In this document: in pieces, positions 18,807 to 27,523 of the stretch
How the letters are laid out: each line of letters opens with the position of its first letter
Numbering within the stretch: position 1 is the first letter of the stretch
NCBI GenBank assembly: GCA_022820365.1
Contig: JAJEFO010000131.1
Coordinates: 1 to 64,000 of the forward strand
Reading direction: 5' to 3'
DNA: 64,000 nt
Origin: Silicimonas sp.
GTDB taxonomy: Bacteria; Pseudomonadota; Alphaproteobacteria; Rhodobacterales; Rhodobacteraceae
Notes under the pieces: generated by a model
Seen by the model: the letters and a program-made list of their open reading frames with translations, nothing else
Told to the model about the DNA's origin: nothing
Database searches by the model: none
Program-made: the position numbers and the translations under genes

Positions 18807-18876
18807 GTCGCGACGCCGGTTGCCGATCATGCTGCAAACGCCATTCTCCGCGCGGCAAGTCCGGTGCCTGGCGTCG

Positions 18877-19644
18877 TCACACGAACTGCTCCCGAATCAA
18901 GCGCTCCTCCAGCCCGTGGCCCGGATCAAAGAGGATCCTGTGACGAACGCCGGGTTCGCTTCGAACTTCGACGGCCGTGACATTCCGGACGGGCCGACCG
19001 TCCGCATCTGCCATCACCGGGCGCTTCGCGGGATTCAAGACGTCGAATCGCAGGGTCGCCGTCTTCGGGAGCAAGGCGCCACGCCAGCGCCTTGGCCGGA
19101 ACGGCGCCACGGCCGTCAAGGCCAGCACCTGCGACCCGATGGGCAGTATCGGTCCATGCGCTGAGTAGTTGTAGGCGGTGGAACCTGCCGGCGTGGACAC
19201 CATAGCGCCGTCGCACACAAGTTCCTTGAGCCGGGGCTTGCCGTCGACACTGATCTGCAGACGCGCCGCCTGTGACCCTTCACGAAGCAAGGACACTTCG
19301 TTGATCGCAAGCGCCTCTTCCACGTTTCCGCCCGCAGTCTCTGCCCGCATGTGGAGCGGGTTGATCACGGCTTCCTCTGCTTCAAGAAGGCGCCTAGGCA
19401 GATCGTCCATGCTAAACTCGTTCATCAGGAAGCCGACGGTCCCCCGATGCATCCCGTAGACTGGCTTGTCCAAGGGCTGCGCGTCCTTGAGCGTGTCCAG
19501 CATGAAACCGTCACCGCCAAGAGCCACGATCACGTCCGCCTCATCCGCCGGCGATTGCCCGAACCGCCTGATCAGGTCCGTCAGCGCCTCCTGCGCCACC
19601 TTCGCCTCGCTGGCGCGAAATGAAACTGCCCTTTCCGACTGCAT
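18877..19644 (-). CDS. nadK: NAD kinase
   Basis: NAD kinase phosphorylates NAD to NADP and is the only route to NADP. The 255-residue product has the ATP-binding GGDGFML motif (residues 43-49), the substrate block LINEVSLLREGS where most homologues have NE, and the glycine-rich VSTPAGSTAYNYSAHGPILP, all diagnostic. The C-terminus is slightly divergent (RNVTAVEVRSEPGVRHRIL) but in the family. The ATG at 19644 with GGAGGG upstream is preferred to one eight codons earlier. It is convergent with prpE and divergent from glyA. Confidence 0.94.
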   Translation of the reverse strand: MQSERAVSFRASEAKVAQEALTDLIRRFGQSPADEADVIVALGGDGFMLDTLKDAQPLDKPVYGMHRGTVGFLMNEFSMDDLPRRLLEAEEAVINPLHMRAETAGGNVEEALAINEVSLLREGSQAARLQISVDGKPRLKELVCDGAMVSTPAGSTAYNYSAHGPILPIGSQVLALTAVAPFRPRRWRGALLPKTATLRFDVLNPAKRPVMADADGRPVRNVTAVEVRSEPGVRHRILFDPGHGLEERLIREQFV

Positions 19645-19807
19645 GATCCCTCCACTCCCTGGTTGCACGATTGCCCGCGTCTCTCACAAACTCAAGACCT
19701 CGCATTCGCGAGACAGGACGCCGCATCGCTCCGATATGCCGGTTTCGACGCTTTCCGGGCCGCGTCATTCGATATAGAAACCGCCTTGTCTGCACGGGAG
19801 CGTCGTC

Positions 19808-21103
19808 ATGAATGTCCTGCACCGCGACTCCGGGTTCTTTGCCGAAGCACTTGAATCCCGCGATCCGGAACTCTTCGCCGCAATGCGCTCAGAACTCGGA
19901 CGCCAGCGCGACGAGATCGAACTGATCGCATCCGAGAACATCGTGTCGGCTGCCGTGCTCGAAGCCCAGGGATCGGTGCTGACAAACAAGTATGCCGAGG
20001 GTTATCCCGGCAAGCGGTACTACGGCGGCTGCCAGTTCGTCGACGTTGCGGAGACGCTGGCCATCGAACGCGCCAAGGAGCTCTTTGGTGCGGGTTTCGC
20101 CAATGTCCAGCCGAACTCCGGCAGCCAGATGAACCAGGCAGTGTTCCTTGCGCTGCTTCGCCCTGGCGACACGTTCATGGGCCTGGACCTGAACTCGGGC
20201 GGGCACCTGACCCACGGTTCACCTGTCAACATGTCGGGCAAGTGGTTCAACGTGGTCTCCTATGGCGTTCGCCAGCAGGATCACCTTCTCGACATGGACG
20301 AAGTCCGGACGCGTGCATTGGAGCACAGGCCGAAGCTGCTTCTTGCCGGCGGCACGGCCTATTCGCGCACATGGGACTGGGCGGCCTTTCGGGAAATCGC
20401 GGACGAAATCGGTGCCTGGCTCCACGTGGACATGGCCCACATTGCCGGGCTTGTCGCCGGCGGCGCCCACGCCTCGCCGGTGCCGCATGCACATGTTGTC
20501 ACGTCGACAACGCACAAATCGCTTCGCGGTCCCCGCGGCGGCCTGATCCTGAGCAATGACGAGGAGATCGCGCGAAGGATCAATTCGGCCGTCTTCCCCG
20601 GCCTTCAGGGCGGGCCGCTGATGCATGTCATTGCGGCGAAGGCCGTGGCGTTCGGAGAAGCGCTCAGGCCAGAATTCAAGAACTATGCAGCGGCTGTCGT
20701 AGCCAACGCGCGCGCCATGGCGGACGAGCTCATGAAGGGAGGAATCGACATCGTCTCCGGCGGAACCGACAACCACCTGATGCTGGCCGACCTGCGCCCA
20801 AAGGGCGTGACAGGCAAAGCGACAGAAGCGGCCTTGGGCCGTGCGCACATCACGGCAAACAAGAACGGCGTGCCCTTTGATCCGGAAAAGCCCTTCGTGA
20901 CGAGCGGCATTCGCCTCGGGACTCCTGCCGGCACGACGCGCGGGTTTGGCGAAGACGAGTTCCGTCAAATCGCTCGCTGGATCGTGGAGGTAGTGGACGG
21001 CCTGGCCGACAATGGCGAGAACGGCAATGCCGATGTCGAAACCGGCGTCAAGCGCGAGGTTGCCCGCCTCTGCAACGCGTTCCCGCTTTATCCGAGCCTC
21101 TGA
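19808..21103 (+). CDS. glyA: Serine hydroxymethyltransferase
   Basis: GlyA interconverts serine and glycine with transfer of the hydroxymethyl carbon to tetrahydrofolate, the main entry to one-carbon metabolism. The 431-residue product has [35 protein letters not shown] and the PLP lysine K237 in [15 protein letters not shown]. Length is normal. It could take up the glycine and methylene-THF produced by the dimethylglycine/sarcosine dehydrogenase and GcvT-like enzymes encoded later in the window, though it is a housekeeping gene in its own right. Confidence 0.97.
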   Translation: MNVLHRDSGFFAEALESRDPELFAAMRSELGRQRDEIELIASENIVSAAVLEAQGSVLTNKYAEGYPGKRYYGGCQFVDVAETLAIERAKELFGAGFANVQPNSGSQMNQAVFLALLRPGDTFMGLDLNSGGHLTHGSPVNMSGKWFNVVSYGVRQQDHLLDMDEVRTRALEHRPKLLLAGGTAYSRTWDWAAFREIADEIGAWLHVDMAHIAGLVAGGAHASPVPHAHVVTSTTHKSLRGPRGGLILSNDEEIARRINSAVFPGLQGGPLMHVIAAKAVAFGEALRPEFKNYAAAVVANARAMADELMKGGIDIVSGGTDNHLMLADLRPKGVTGKATEAALGRAHITANKNGVPFDPEKPFVTSGIRLGTPAGTTRGFGEDEFRQIARWIVEVVDGLADNGENGNADVETGVKREVARLCNAFPLYPSL

Positions 21104-21299
21104 CGTTCAGGTCTCTCACGAGTCCCCGGAGTCTCGTGGGTTTCAACTGCCCTTTCTCGCGGAATTCGAAGCGGCGGCATCCACTTATCGGAAATGTCAT
21201 TGCAAGACTGACACTCTGCGACTTGCTTGTCCCAAAAAAATGGCAAGTCCAAATGGCTTGACGTCTTGCTGACGGCAAATTACGAGTGCCGTCTCTTGT

Positions 21300-21376
21300 G
21301 GCGGAGTAGCTCAGTTGGTCAGAGCAGAGGAATCATAATCCTTGTGTCGGGGGTTCAAGTCCCTCCTCCGCTACCA
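21300..21376 (+). tRNA. tRNA-Met (CAU), elongator type
   Basis: A 77-base cloverleaf can be folded. The acceptor stem pairs GGCGGAG with CTCCGCT (one G-U at the end). The D-arm is AGCTC...GAGC. The anticodon stem GAGGA/TCCTT closes the 7-base loop ATCATAA with anticodon CAT. The T-arm is closed by GGGGG/CCCTC around TTCAAGT, and CCA is encoded. It lacks the initiator-type unpaired 1-72 C-A, and the sequence resembles alphaproteobacterial elongator tRNA-Met. A tRNA-Ile with lysidine-modified CAU is the alternative but less likely. The accessory block starts about 290 bp downstream; no second copy of its 3' end was recognised. Confidence 0.95.
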
Positions 21377-21663
21377 GTTCCTGTATGAAGCCTGCATTGC
21401 GCCGCACAACGGGGCAAACCCGTTCTTCTGGACGGTCCGCATCTCAAGGACATTCAGCTTTGCACCCCTGCACGCATCACTGCTTGGTAGTCCAGATTGA
21501 AGTGTTGCGACTCGTGCGCCCTCGCACCTGACGTCTGAACCGGCTCACGCCTACCTCCAGATTGTGGTCATGAAACCCAAGCGGCCGCCGAGGTGTCGCC
21601 CAAGTCGCTGGAATTTGGTTCGAGACAAAGTGCTGACTTCACGCAACTAACTTTTGTGGCGCA

Positions 21664-23196
21664 TCAGTCGGGCTGCGCCGAGGCAACCATAGGCAATCGC
21701 GCATTTGCCTTTGTGTCGGCGGCGCCGGCATTGCGAACGTATCTCTGCGCGTCGTCGTCGCGCACGAGGTGTACATAAGTCGGCGCTCCGCCCGTAATTC
21801 GGTGGATCGCTAGGCGGCGTTCCTGGCTTGCGCGGATGGTCTTGCGCCAGTGGTCAGGATCCCAGTTGTCAAACAGAATTGCCTCTAGATCAGCCCTGAT
21901 TTCGGCGCAGTCGGCGCCAGTCGAACGATCTGTAGTTTCGTTGGGGTCATCGACCACGTTGTACAGCCGCGTGTCTTCGCCTTCGAGCCACATCAGCTTC
22001 CAAGGGCCTTTGCGCAACATCCGGCTGGGACCGGTGGAGCCATCGGCGGCGAATTCAGAAATTGCCGTATCGGGCAGACCGGACGTGTCGCCAGTCAACG
22101 CGCCTGCTAGAGAGGTGCCGTCGAGCGGCGCGGCATAGTTGTCGAATCCGGGCTCGGCGAGGTCCATAAGGGTCGGCAGCAAATCAACCAGCGAAATGTT
22201 CTGCGCCACGCGGGTCGGAGCGAAATGATCTGGCGCATGCACGATGAAGGGCACGGCCGCCGCCCACTCAAAGAAGTGCTGTTTGAACCACATGCCGCGC
22301 TCGCCCATCATCTCGCCATGATCGGCGGTGAAAATGACGATCGTGTTTTCGGACAGGCCAGTCTTTTTCAGCACATCCAGCAATTGGCCGACCTTCTCGT
22401 CGATGTACGAAATCATCCCGTAGTAGCCGTGCCGGGCCATACGGCAGTGTTCGGCCGTCACTGTAAACTGATGCCGGGCCTGGCAGTAATGCAGATTGCG
22501 GCTGAGGTGATCCATCTCGTTCTCGGCCAACGGCGCCACGGCGGGCAATTCGATCTGATCATGATCGTAGAGATCCCAGTATTCTTGCCCAATCACGAAC
22601 GGCGAGTGCGGGGATGTGAATGACACGGCCAGGAAAAACGGCCGGTCGTCATGCTTTCGCGCCAGGTCATAAAGCGCCTGCCGCCCGTGGTAGGCGACCT
22701 CATCATCGTAATCCATTTGCATGGTGCGAATGGCCGGGCCGCTTTCCAAGACAGGCGCCATGGTCAGGTTGGTCGGGCGGTATTCGCGGCCCTTCGACCA
22801 ATCAACGGTCCAGGCGAAATTGGCCGGGTAAATCTCTGTGGTGTGGCGCCTTTCATAGCCGTGCAATTGATCCGGCCCGACAAAATGCATCTTGCCGGAC
22901 AACTCGACCCGATAGTCGAGCGAACGCAGATAGTGCGCAAATGTGGGAATGTCGGCATGAAACTCGCTGGCATTGTCATACATGCCGATTTTGAACGGCA
23001 GTTGGCCGACATGCATCGAAGCGCGTGACGGCCCGCACATGGGCAGATTGCAATAGCAGCACTCAAACACCACGCCCTGTGTCGCGAGACGATCGATATT
23101 GGGTGCCTTGACGGTCGAATTGCCATAGGCGCGCAGTGCGCGCGCAGCGAACTGGTCGGCTTGGATGAACAGGAAATTTGGCCGGGTCCGGGACAC
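21664..23196 (-). CDS. betC: Choline-sulfatase-like type I sulfatase
   Basis: This 510-residue formylglycine sulfatase has the modification motif C-x-P-S-R at C54 (LPMCGPSRAS) and an N-terminal metal site (FIQADQF). SGKMHFVGPDQLHGYERRHTTEIYP strongly resembles choline-sulfatase, FTADHGEMMGERGMWFKQ carries the second metal Asp-His, and the C-terminal NWDPDH-RKTIRASQERRL tail is BetC-like. The expected reaction is hydrolysis of choline-O-sulfate to choline and sulfate; no signal peptide is seen, so it should act in the cytoplasm. The GTG start has AGGTGAG upstream. It lies after a TTT binding-protein gene on the same strand, and no betA/betB pair adjoins it. Another small sulfate ester is possible. 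Confidence 0.85.
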   Translation of the reverse strand: MSRTRPNFLFIQADQFAARALRAYGNSTVKAPNIDRLATQGVVFECCYCNLPMCGPSRASMHVGQLPFKIGMYDNASEFHADIPTFAHYLRSLDYRVELSGKMHFVGPDQLHGYERRHTTEIYPANFAWTVDWSKGREYRPTNLTMAPVLESGPAIRTMQMDYDDEVAYHGRQALYDLARKHDDRPFFLAVSFTSPHSPFVIGQEYWDLYDHDQIELPAVAPLAENEMDHLSRNLHYCQARHQFTVTAEHCRMARHGYYGMISYIDEKVGQLLDVLKKTGLSENTIVIFTADHGEMMGERGMWFKQHFFEWAAAVPFIVHAPDHFAPTRVAQNISLVDLLPTLMDLAEPGFDNYAAPLDGTSLAGALTGDTSGLPDTAISEFAADGSTGPSRMLRKGPWKLMWLEGEDTRLYNVVDDPNETTDRSTGADCAEIRADLEAILFDNWDPDHWRKTIRASQERRLAIHRITGGAPTYVHLVRDDDAQRYVRNAGAADTKANARLPMVASAQPD

Positions 23197-23219
23197 GGGC
23201 GCTCACCTTTTGGACAGAG

Positions 23220-23246
23220 TTGGGGCGCCGAAATTCGGCGCCCCAA
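23220..23246. repeat. Perfect 13-bp inverted repeat between TTT binding-protein gene and sulfatase gene
   Basis: TTGGGGCGCCGAA and its exact complement flank a single base, giving a very stable GC stem. It begins six bases past the binding-protein stop codon (minus strand) and ends before the sulfatase ribosome-binding site. No run of T follows, so it is more likely an intercistronic stabilising hairpin than a full intrinsic terminator. That would favour high expression of the binding protein over the sulfatase. Confidence 0.7.
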
Positions 23247-23251
23247 GTCGA

Positions 23252-24235
23252 TTAGTTGATGGTCATGCCCAGCGTTTCCATCGTCTCGTTGAAGACGTTG
23301 TACTGCGCTTCGACGAAGGCTTTGGTCTCCTCGGGCGACATGATTGACACGATATTGCCCAAGCTCCTGGTCATACGAAGCCAGGCGGGGTCCTCGTTCA
23401 ATGCTGCCAAGGTTTCCGACCATTTGGCCACGACCTCTTCCGGCAGCCCCGGCGGGCCATACATTGCCGACCAACCTATGATCTTTTCCAGGTCAGGATA
23501 CCCGACCTCAACGGCCGTAGGCACGTCTGGAATTATCGCCTGACGCTCTGGCATCGTCACGGCAAGCGCGATTAGCTGACCGGACTCCAGCGCCCCTGCC
23601 ACCGCCGACAGGTTCTGCCAGGAGAAATCGACCTGACCGCCAACGACCGCTGCGCGCGCCTTGCCGCCGCCTTTGAAAGGCACATGGATCAGCTTCTCAA
23701 AGTCTGCACCCATGGCGTTCGACATCACCGCCGTTGCAATGTGCAACAACGTGCCGACGCCGGCAGAGCTGTAGGCCATTTCTTCGCCCGCTTTCACTTT
23801 GGCTTCGAAATCCGCGAAAGTTGCCATTCCACTGTCCGGGTTCACGACCAGCACGAAGGGGTTGATTTCCAGCATGCCGATAAAGGTGAAGTCATCCCAT
23901 TCGTAAGGAATGGTCTTGTTCATCGCGGGCACGCCCATCTGGCTTCCCACGCGCGCGGACAAAAGCGTGTAGCCGTCAGCCGGGGAATTCACGACAAAGT
24001 TCGATCCGGTCACGCCGGCGGCTCCAGTACGGTTCACGGCCAGGATCGGCTGGCCCAAATGAGCCGGTGCCGCGCCCGCGATCATACGGGCGGACAAATC
24101 AGCCGCCCCGCCCGGGCCATACGGCACGACCAATGTGATCGGGCGATCTGGATAGCCCTCTGCGTTTGCCGACAATGGCAAGAGAGCTACAGCCGCGCCA
24201 ATGGCGAGGCCCTTCAATGCAGTCCAAAATTTCAT
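23252..24235 (-). CDS. Tripartite tricarboxylate transporter (TTT) periplasmic binding protein
   Basis: This 327-residue Bug/TctC-family solute receptor starts with a signal peptide (MKFWTALKGLAIGAAVALLPLSANA) and continues YPDRPITLVVPYGPGGAADLSAR, the family's N-terminal signature. Later blocks are the ligand-loop region GTLLHIATAVM and the closing hinge. TctC proteins capture small carboxylates or other anions and hand them to TctAB. Its partners tctB and tctA lie divergently at 25.5-27.5 kb, on the far side of the ROK regulator. It shares a transcript with the sulfatase, so the ligand is probably the sulfatase substrate. Confidence 0.92.
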   Translation of the reverse strand: MKFWTALKGLAIGAAVALLPLSANAEGYPDRPITLVVPYGPGGAADLSARMIAGAAPAHLGQPILAVNRTGAAGVTGSNFVVNSPADGYTLLSARVGSQMGVPAMNKTIPYEWDDFTFIGMLEINPFVLVVNPDSGMATFADFEAKVKAGEEMAYSSAGVGTLLHIATAVMSNAMGADFEKLIHVPFKGGGKARAAVVGGQVDFSWQNLSAVAGALESGQLIALAVTMPERQAIIPDVPTAVEVGYPDLEKIIGWSAMYGPPGLPEEVVAKWSETLAALNEDPAWLRMTRSLGNIVSIMSPEETKAFVEAQYNVFNETMETLGMTIN

Positions 24236-24327
24236 TTCGTATTCCTCCCTTCTGCGCTGGATCGATGTCTTTCAGCGTTCAGACACGGCAGAGCTTGACA
24301 CCGTGCCAGCGACATTGCAATCATTTT

Positions 24328-24340
24328 TTACCGGCGGTAA
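24328..24340. promoter_or_regulatory. Candidate operator, palindrome TTACCGGCGGTAA
   Basis: A perfect 13-bp palindrome (arms TTACCG/CGGTAA around one G) lies 12 bp before the ROK regulator start, in the 117-bp divergent region between tctC-sulfatase and ROK-tctBA. A consensus-like TTGACA lies upstream at 24295-24300, but no convincing -10 follows. ROK or LacI-type regulators bind such symmetric sites. Its position suits autoregulation and control of both divergent transcripts; binding by this ROK protein is inference. Confidence 0.5.
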
Positions 24341-24352
24341 CAAATTGGTCAC

Positions 24353-25552
24353 ATGAACTACATCCACAACCCCAGCTCAGAGCTTCGACGCACAAACAGG
24401 GCCGCCGTTCTGCGAATCTTGGCAAACCACGGCGCTGCATCTCGGGCAAAGATCTGTGAGGCACTGAACCTGACACCGGCAGGGCTGTCGCGCATCGCGC
24501 GAGAGTTGATCGACGCCGATCTGGTTGTCGAGGGTGCAGTGGTGAGCACTAGGTCAGGGGCGGGCCGCCGGGCGGGCCACATGGAGATCAATCCAAATGG
24601 CGCGTTCGTGCTGGGTGTCTCGATTACAGCCAACCGGCGAAACGTGGCTCTGGTAAACGCTGTGGGCGAGGTGCTGGAACAGATCGACATCTCCGGCGTT
24701 GATGCCTCGGACCCCGACAAGACGTTGTCCGCGATCCTTGCCGCAGCCAAATCGCTTGCAAATCCGCAAAGGGACTGGGGCTCGCGGTTGGCCGGTGCTG
24801 GTGTGTCCGTCGCAACCACAGGGAAGGTTTCCCCACACGGTGAGACATCTGTCGGCGTTTTGGGCTGGTGCAATGTGCCAATCGGTCGATGGCTTGGCGA
24901 CCAATTGGGTTTGCCGGTGACTGTCACCTCGCGCGCCGACAGTCTGGTTCAGGCGGAATTTGCGAAGTCCGCGGAAGCTGGAGCCAGGATTTTCTTGATC
25001 AATATCGGGCTTGGAATTGGCTGCGCCTGGCTGGGGGCAGACGGAACCGGTCAGCCCGCGCCAGATCTTGGCAACGTTGCCCATATCCCGAGCCCAGTCA
25101 GTGATGTGACCTGCAACTGCGGACGGAAGGGCTGTTACCAGGTGACGGGCTCCGGGATCGCCGTTGTGCGAAGCCTGGCCGCCATCGCAGACGATGCGAT
25201 CCCGCCCTTGGCGGACCTGAGCGCACCGCTGGCGGCTGCCGTTCGCGCCGCCAATGGCGGAGACTCGGCGGCAAAGTCGGCGTTTCACGCCGCAGGCGCC
25301 GAATTGGCGCGGGCCATCGACATCGCCTGCAATCTTCTGGCGCCGGATCTCGTTTATCTCGCAGGCGAAACCGGGCGGCAGGCGGATTTCGTGGCTGGCG
25401 TGCGCGACGGACTGGCTCGGATCGGCGCGACACTGCCGCCGGACGCCATGCGGATCAGCGACATTAGGACGGTCGAGGCCGCCGCGTCTGCCGCACTGCA
25501 CTCTTTTGTCTTTAACCGAGATGTGGACTTGGAAAGGTTGAAAGTCGCATGA
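24353..25552 (+). CDS. ROK-family transcriptional regulator
   Basis: This 399-residue protein has an N-terminal winged helix-turn-helix (NRAAVLRILANHGAASRAKIC ... TPAGLSRIARELIDADLV, residues about 12-60) fused to a ROK sugar-kinase-like domain. That domain carries the zinc motif CNCGRKGCYQ near residue 258, preceded by a histidine. The NTP site appears partial (VLGVSITANRRNVALV in place of DxGGT), as in NagC/Mlc/XylR-type regulators that only sense a ligand. It is divergent from the TTT receptor and sulfatase and overlaps tctB by four bases (ATGA). Its effector is unknown; sugars are usual for ROK, so control of a sulfatase/TTT locus is noteworthy. Confidence 0.9.
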   Translation: MNYIHNPSSELRRTNRAAVLRILANHGAASRAKICEALNLTPAGLSRIARELIDADLVVEGAVVSTRSGAGRRAGHMEINPNGAFVLGVSITANRRNVALVNAVGEVLEQIDISGVDASDPDKTLSAILAAAKSLANPQRDWGSRLAGAGVSVATTGKVSPHGETSVGVLGWCNVPIGRWLGDQLGLPVTVTSRADSLVQAEFAKSAEAGARIFLINIGLGIGCAWLGADGTGQPAPDLGNVAHIPSPVSDVTCNCGRKGCYQVTGSGIAVVRSLAAIADDAIPPLADLSAPLAAAVRAANGGDSAAKSAFHAAGAELARAIDIACNLLAPDLVYLAGETGRQADFVAGVRDGLARIGATLPPDAMRISDIRTVEAAASAALHSFVFNRDVDLERLKVA

Positions 25553-26046
25553 ACGCCAACTGGAACACACGCGACGTCTTCGCCGGAGCGCTTATCCTCG
25601 CAATCGGACTGGTCTTTGTGTTCATCCTCATCCCGATCGGCGTGGATGAGCCGCGCCGAGTCAAATATGCCGCGCTGTCCCCGTCTTACTATCCCCGGAT
25701 CGTGGCGATCATCTTGGTGGTGATCGGGGCGGTGGTTGTGACCCGTGCGGTGTTTCGGCCGACCTCGACCGAAATGGACAGCGAAGCCCACCCGACAGCG
25801 GTACGGCGGCTGTCGGGCATATCCGCCATCCTCGTGGCCTTCGCGATCTTGCTGACACCGCTAGGCTTCATCGTCGCATCGGCCTTGGCCTTGTTCGCCG
25901 CGATCTGGCTTGCAGGGGAGCAGCGCATCCACATCAACGCAGCGATCTCAGTCATCCTGCCCGTCCTGCTGTACTTTTTCTTCCTCAAAGTGGCGCGCAT
26001 CCCGATCCCGTTGGGTGTGTTGAAACCGGTGCTGGAAGGCGTCTGA
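25549..26046 (+). CDS. tctB: TTT small membrane subunit
   Basis: TctB is the small membrane component of a tripartite tricarboxylate transporter. The 165-residue product has four predicted transmembrane helices: about residues 9-29, 46-66, 84-110 and 122-145, the last with ISVILPVLLYFFFLKVARIPIPLGVL, the conserved TctB end. It starts inside the ROK stop and is followed one base later by tctA, so the three are an operon. The receptor is supplied from the divergent transcript. Confidence 0.88.
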   Translation: MNANWNTRDVFAGALILAIGLVFVFILIPIGVDEPRRVKYAALSPSYYPRIVAIILVVIGAVVVTRAVFRPTSTEMDSEAHPTAVRRLSGISAILVAFAILLTPLGFIVASALALFAAIWLAGEQRIHINAAISVILPVLLYFFFLKVARIPIPLGVLKPVLEGV

Positions 26047-26047
26047 G

Positions 26048-27523
26048 ATGGATTTCTTCGATGTCCTGCAATCCGCGTTTGGGCTTTTTGCAACCTGGCA
26101 AAACGTGCTTGTCCTCGGACTTGGCGTGGTCATCGGCACATTCGTGGGTGCGATTCCGGGAATGACGACCCCGATGGCTGTGGCGCTCACCTTGCCATTT
26201 ACCTTTACGCTGCATCCGGTCACCGGCATTTTGCTGCTGCTTGGCGTGTACAAGGGCGGCATCTATGGCGGTTCGATCACGGCGATCCTGATTAACGCGC
26301 CGGGCACGCCCGCGGCGTCTTGCACTGTGCTCGACGGCTATCCTCTGGCCAAACGGGGCGAGGCGCGCCGCGCACTCGACATCGCGCTATATGCCTCTTG
26401 CGTGGCCGACTTCATTTCCAACATTTCGCTGATCCTCTTTGCAGGCGTGCTGGCGAGTTTCGCGCTGGCCTTCGGCTCGCCAGAGGTCTTCACGCTGATC
26501 ATGTTTTCCTTGACGATCATCGCGGGCGTCTCTGGCAACCAACTGCTCAAGGGTCTCGGATCCGCCGGCCTGGGCCTCCTGCTGGCCACCATTGGGCTGG
26601 ATCTGGTTTACGGCACCAACCGCTTTGTATTTGGCGACGTGAACCTGATGAGCGGGCTCAATTTCATCCCCGTCCTGATCGGCCTCTTCGCCCTTCCAGA
26701 AATTATTGCCTATTACGGTCGCCGCGAAGTTGCGCGAGAGCACAACCCGCTGGCCGGCGTCGGCGCGACATTCGCCGATTTCCGACGCTGTCTGAAAACC
26801 ATCATCCGGGGCAGCTTTATCGGTGTGATCCTGGGCGCGATCCCCGGAATTGGCGGCGCACCTTCGGCATTCTTGAGTTATTCCGAGGCAAAGCGGACCT
26901 CCAGGACGCCCGAGAAATTCGGCACGGGAGAAATCGAGGGCGTCGCGGCAGCAGAAAGCGGCAATAACGGCGTGGCTGGTGCCACGATGATCCCGTTGCT
27001 TGCCTTGGGCATCCCCGGCGACATCATCACCGCAATTATCCTGGGCGCGTTCATGATTCATGGACTGCGCCCCGGTCCGCTCCTGTTCCAGGACAGCCTG
27101 CCGCTGATATATGCGCTCTTCATCGGCATCATGCTCAGTTCCATATATCTGCTGATCGTTGGAAAGATCTCGATCCGCCTGATCAGCCGCATAGCCGATA
27201 TCCCCCACCGGCTGCTTTTCCCTGTGGTGCTGGTGCTGTGCGTCTTTGGGGCCTATGCGGTCAACAACACGATCTTTGATGTCATTGTCATGTTCATCAT
27301 GGGCGGGGTCGGCTTTGCCATGCTGCGCCTCAACATACCCGCTGCGCCATTCTTGATCGCCTTTATCCTGGGCCCGCTGCTGGAGGACAATTTCCGCCAG
27401 TCTCTCTTGCTTAGTCGCGGTGACTGGTCGATCTTTTTTTCCAGCGCAATCTGTTGGGTGTTTTGGGGGCTCACCGCGCTGGTCGTCGGCTTTACCGTTT
27501 GGAGCAATGTGAGACGAGCATGA
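26048..27523 (+). CDS. tctA: TTT large membrane subunit
   Basis: TctA is the channel-forming subunit of the TTT importer. The 491-residue, strongly hydrophobic product has the two internally related TctA signatures: GAIPGMTTPMAVALTLPF with YKGGIYGGSITAILINAPGTPAA in the first half, and GAIPGIGGAPSAFLSYSEAKR with EGVAAAESGNNGVAGATMIPLLALGIPGD in the second. About 10-12 membrane helices are expected. It overlaps the next gene, a metallophosphoesterase, by four bases (ATGA). Confidence 0.94.
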   Translation: MDFFDVLQSAFGLFATWQNVLVLGLGVVIGTFVGAIPGMTTPMAVALTLPFTFTLHPVTGILLLLGVYKGGIYGGSITAILINAPGTPAASCTVLDGYPLAKRGEARRALDIALYASCVADFISNISLILFAGVLASFALAFGSPEVFTLIMFSLTIIAGVSGNQLLKGLGSAGLGLLLATIGLDLVYGTNRFVFGDVNLMSGLNFIPVLIGLFALPEIIAYYGRREVAREHNPLAGVGATFADFRRCLKTIIRGSFIGVILGAIPGIGGAPSAFLSYSEAKRTSRTPEKFGTGEIEGVAAAESGNNGVAGATMIPLLALGIPGDIITAIILGAFMIHGLRPGPLLFQDSLPLIYALFIGIMLSSIYLLIVGKISIRLISRIADIPHRLLFPVVLVLCVFGAYAVNNTIFDVIVMFIMGGVGFAMLRLNIPAAPFLIAFILGPLLEDNFRQSLLLSRGDWSIFFSSAICWVFWGLTALVVGFTVWSNVRRA

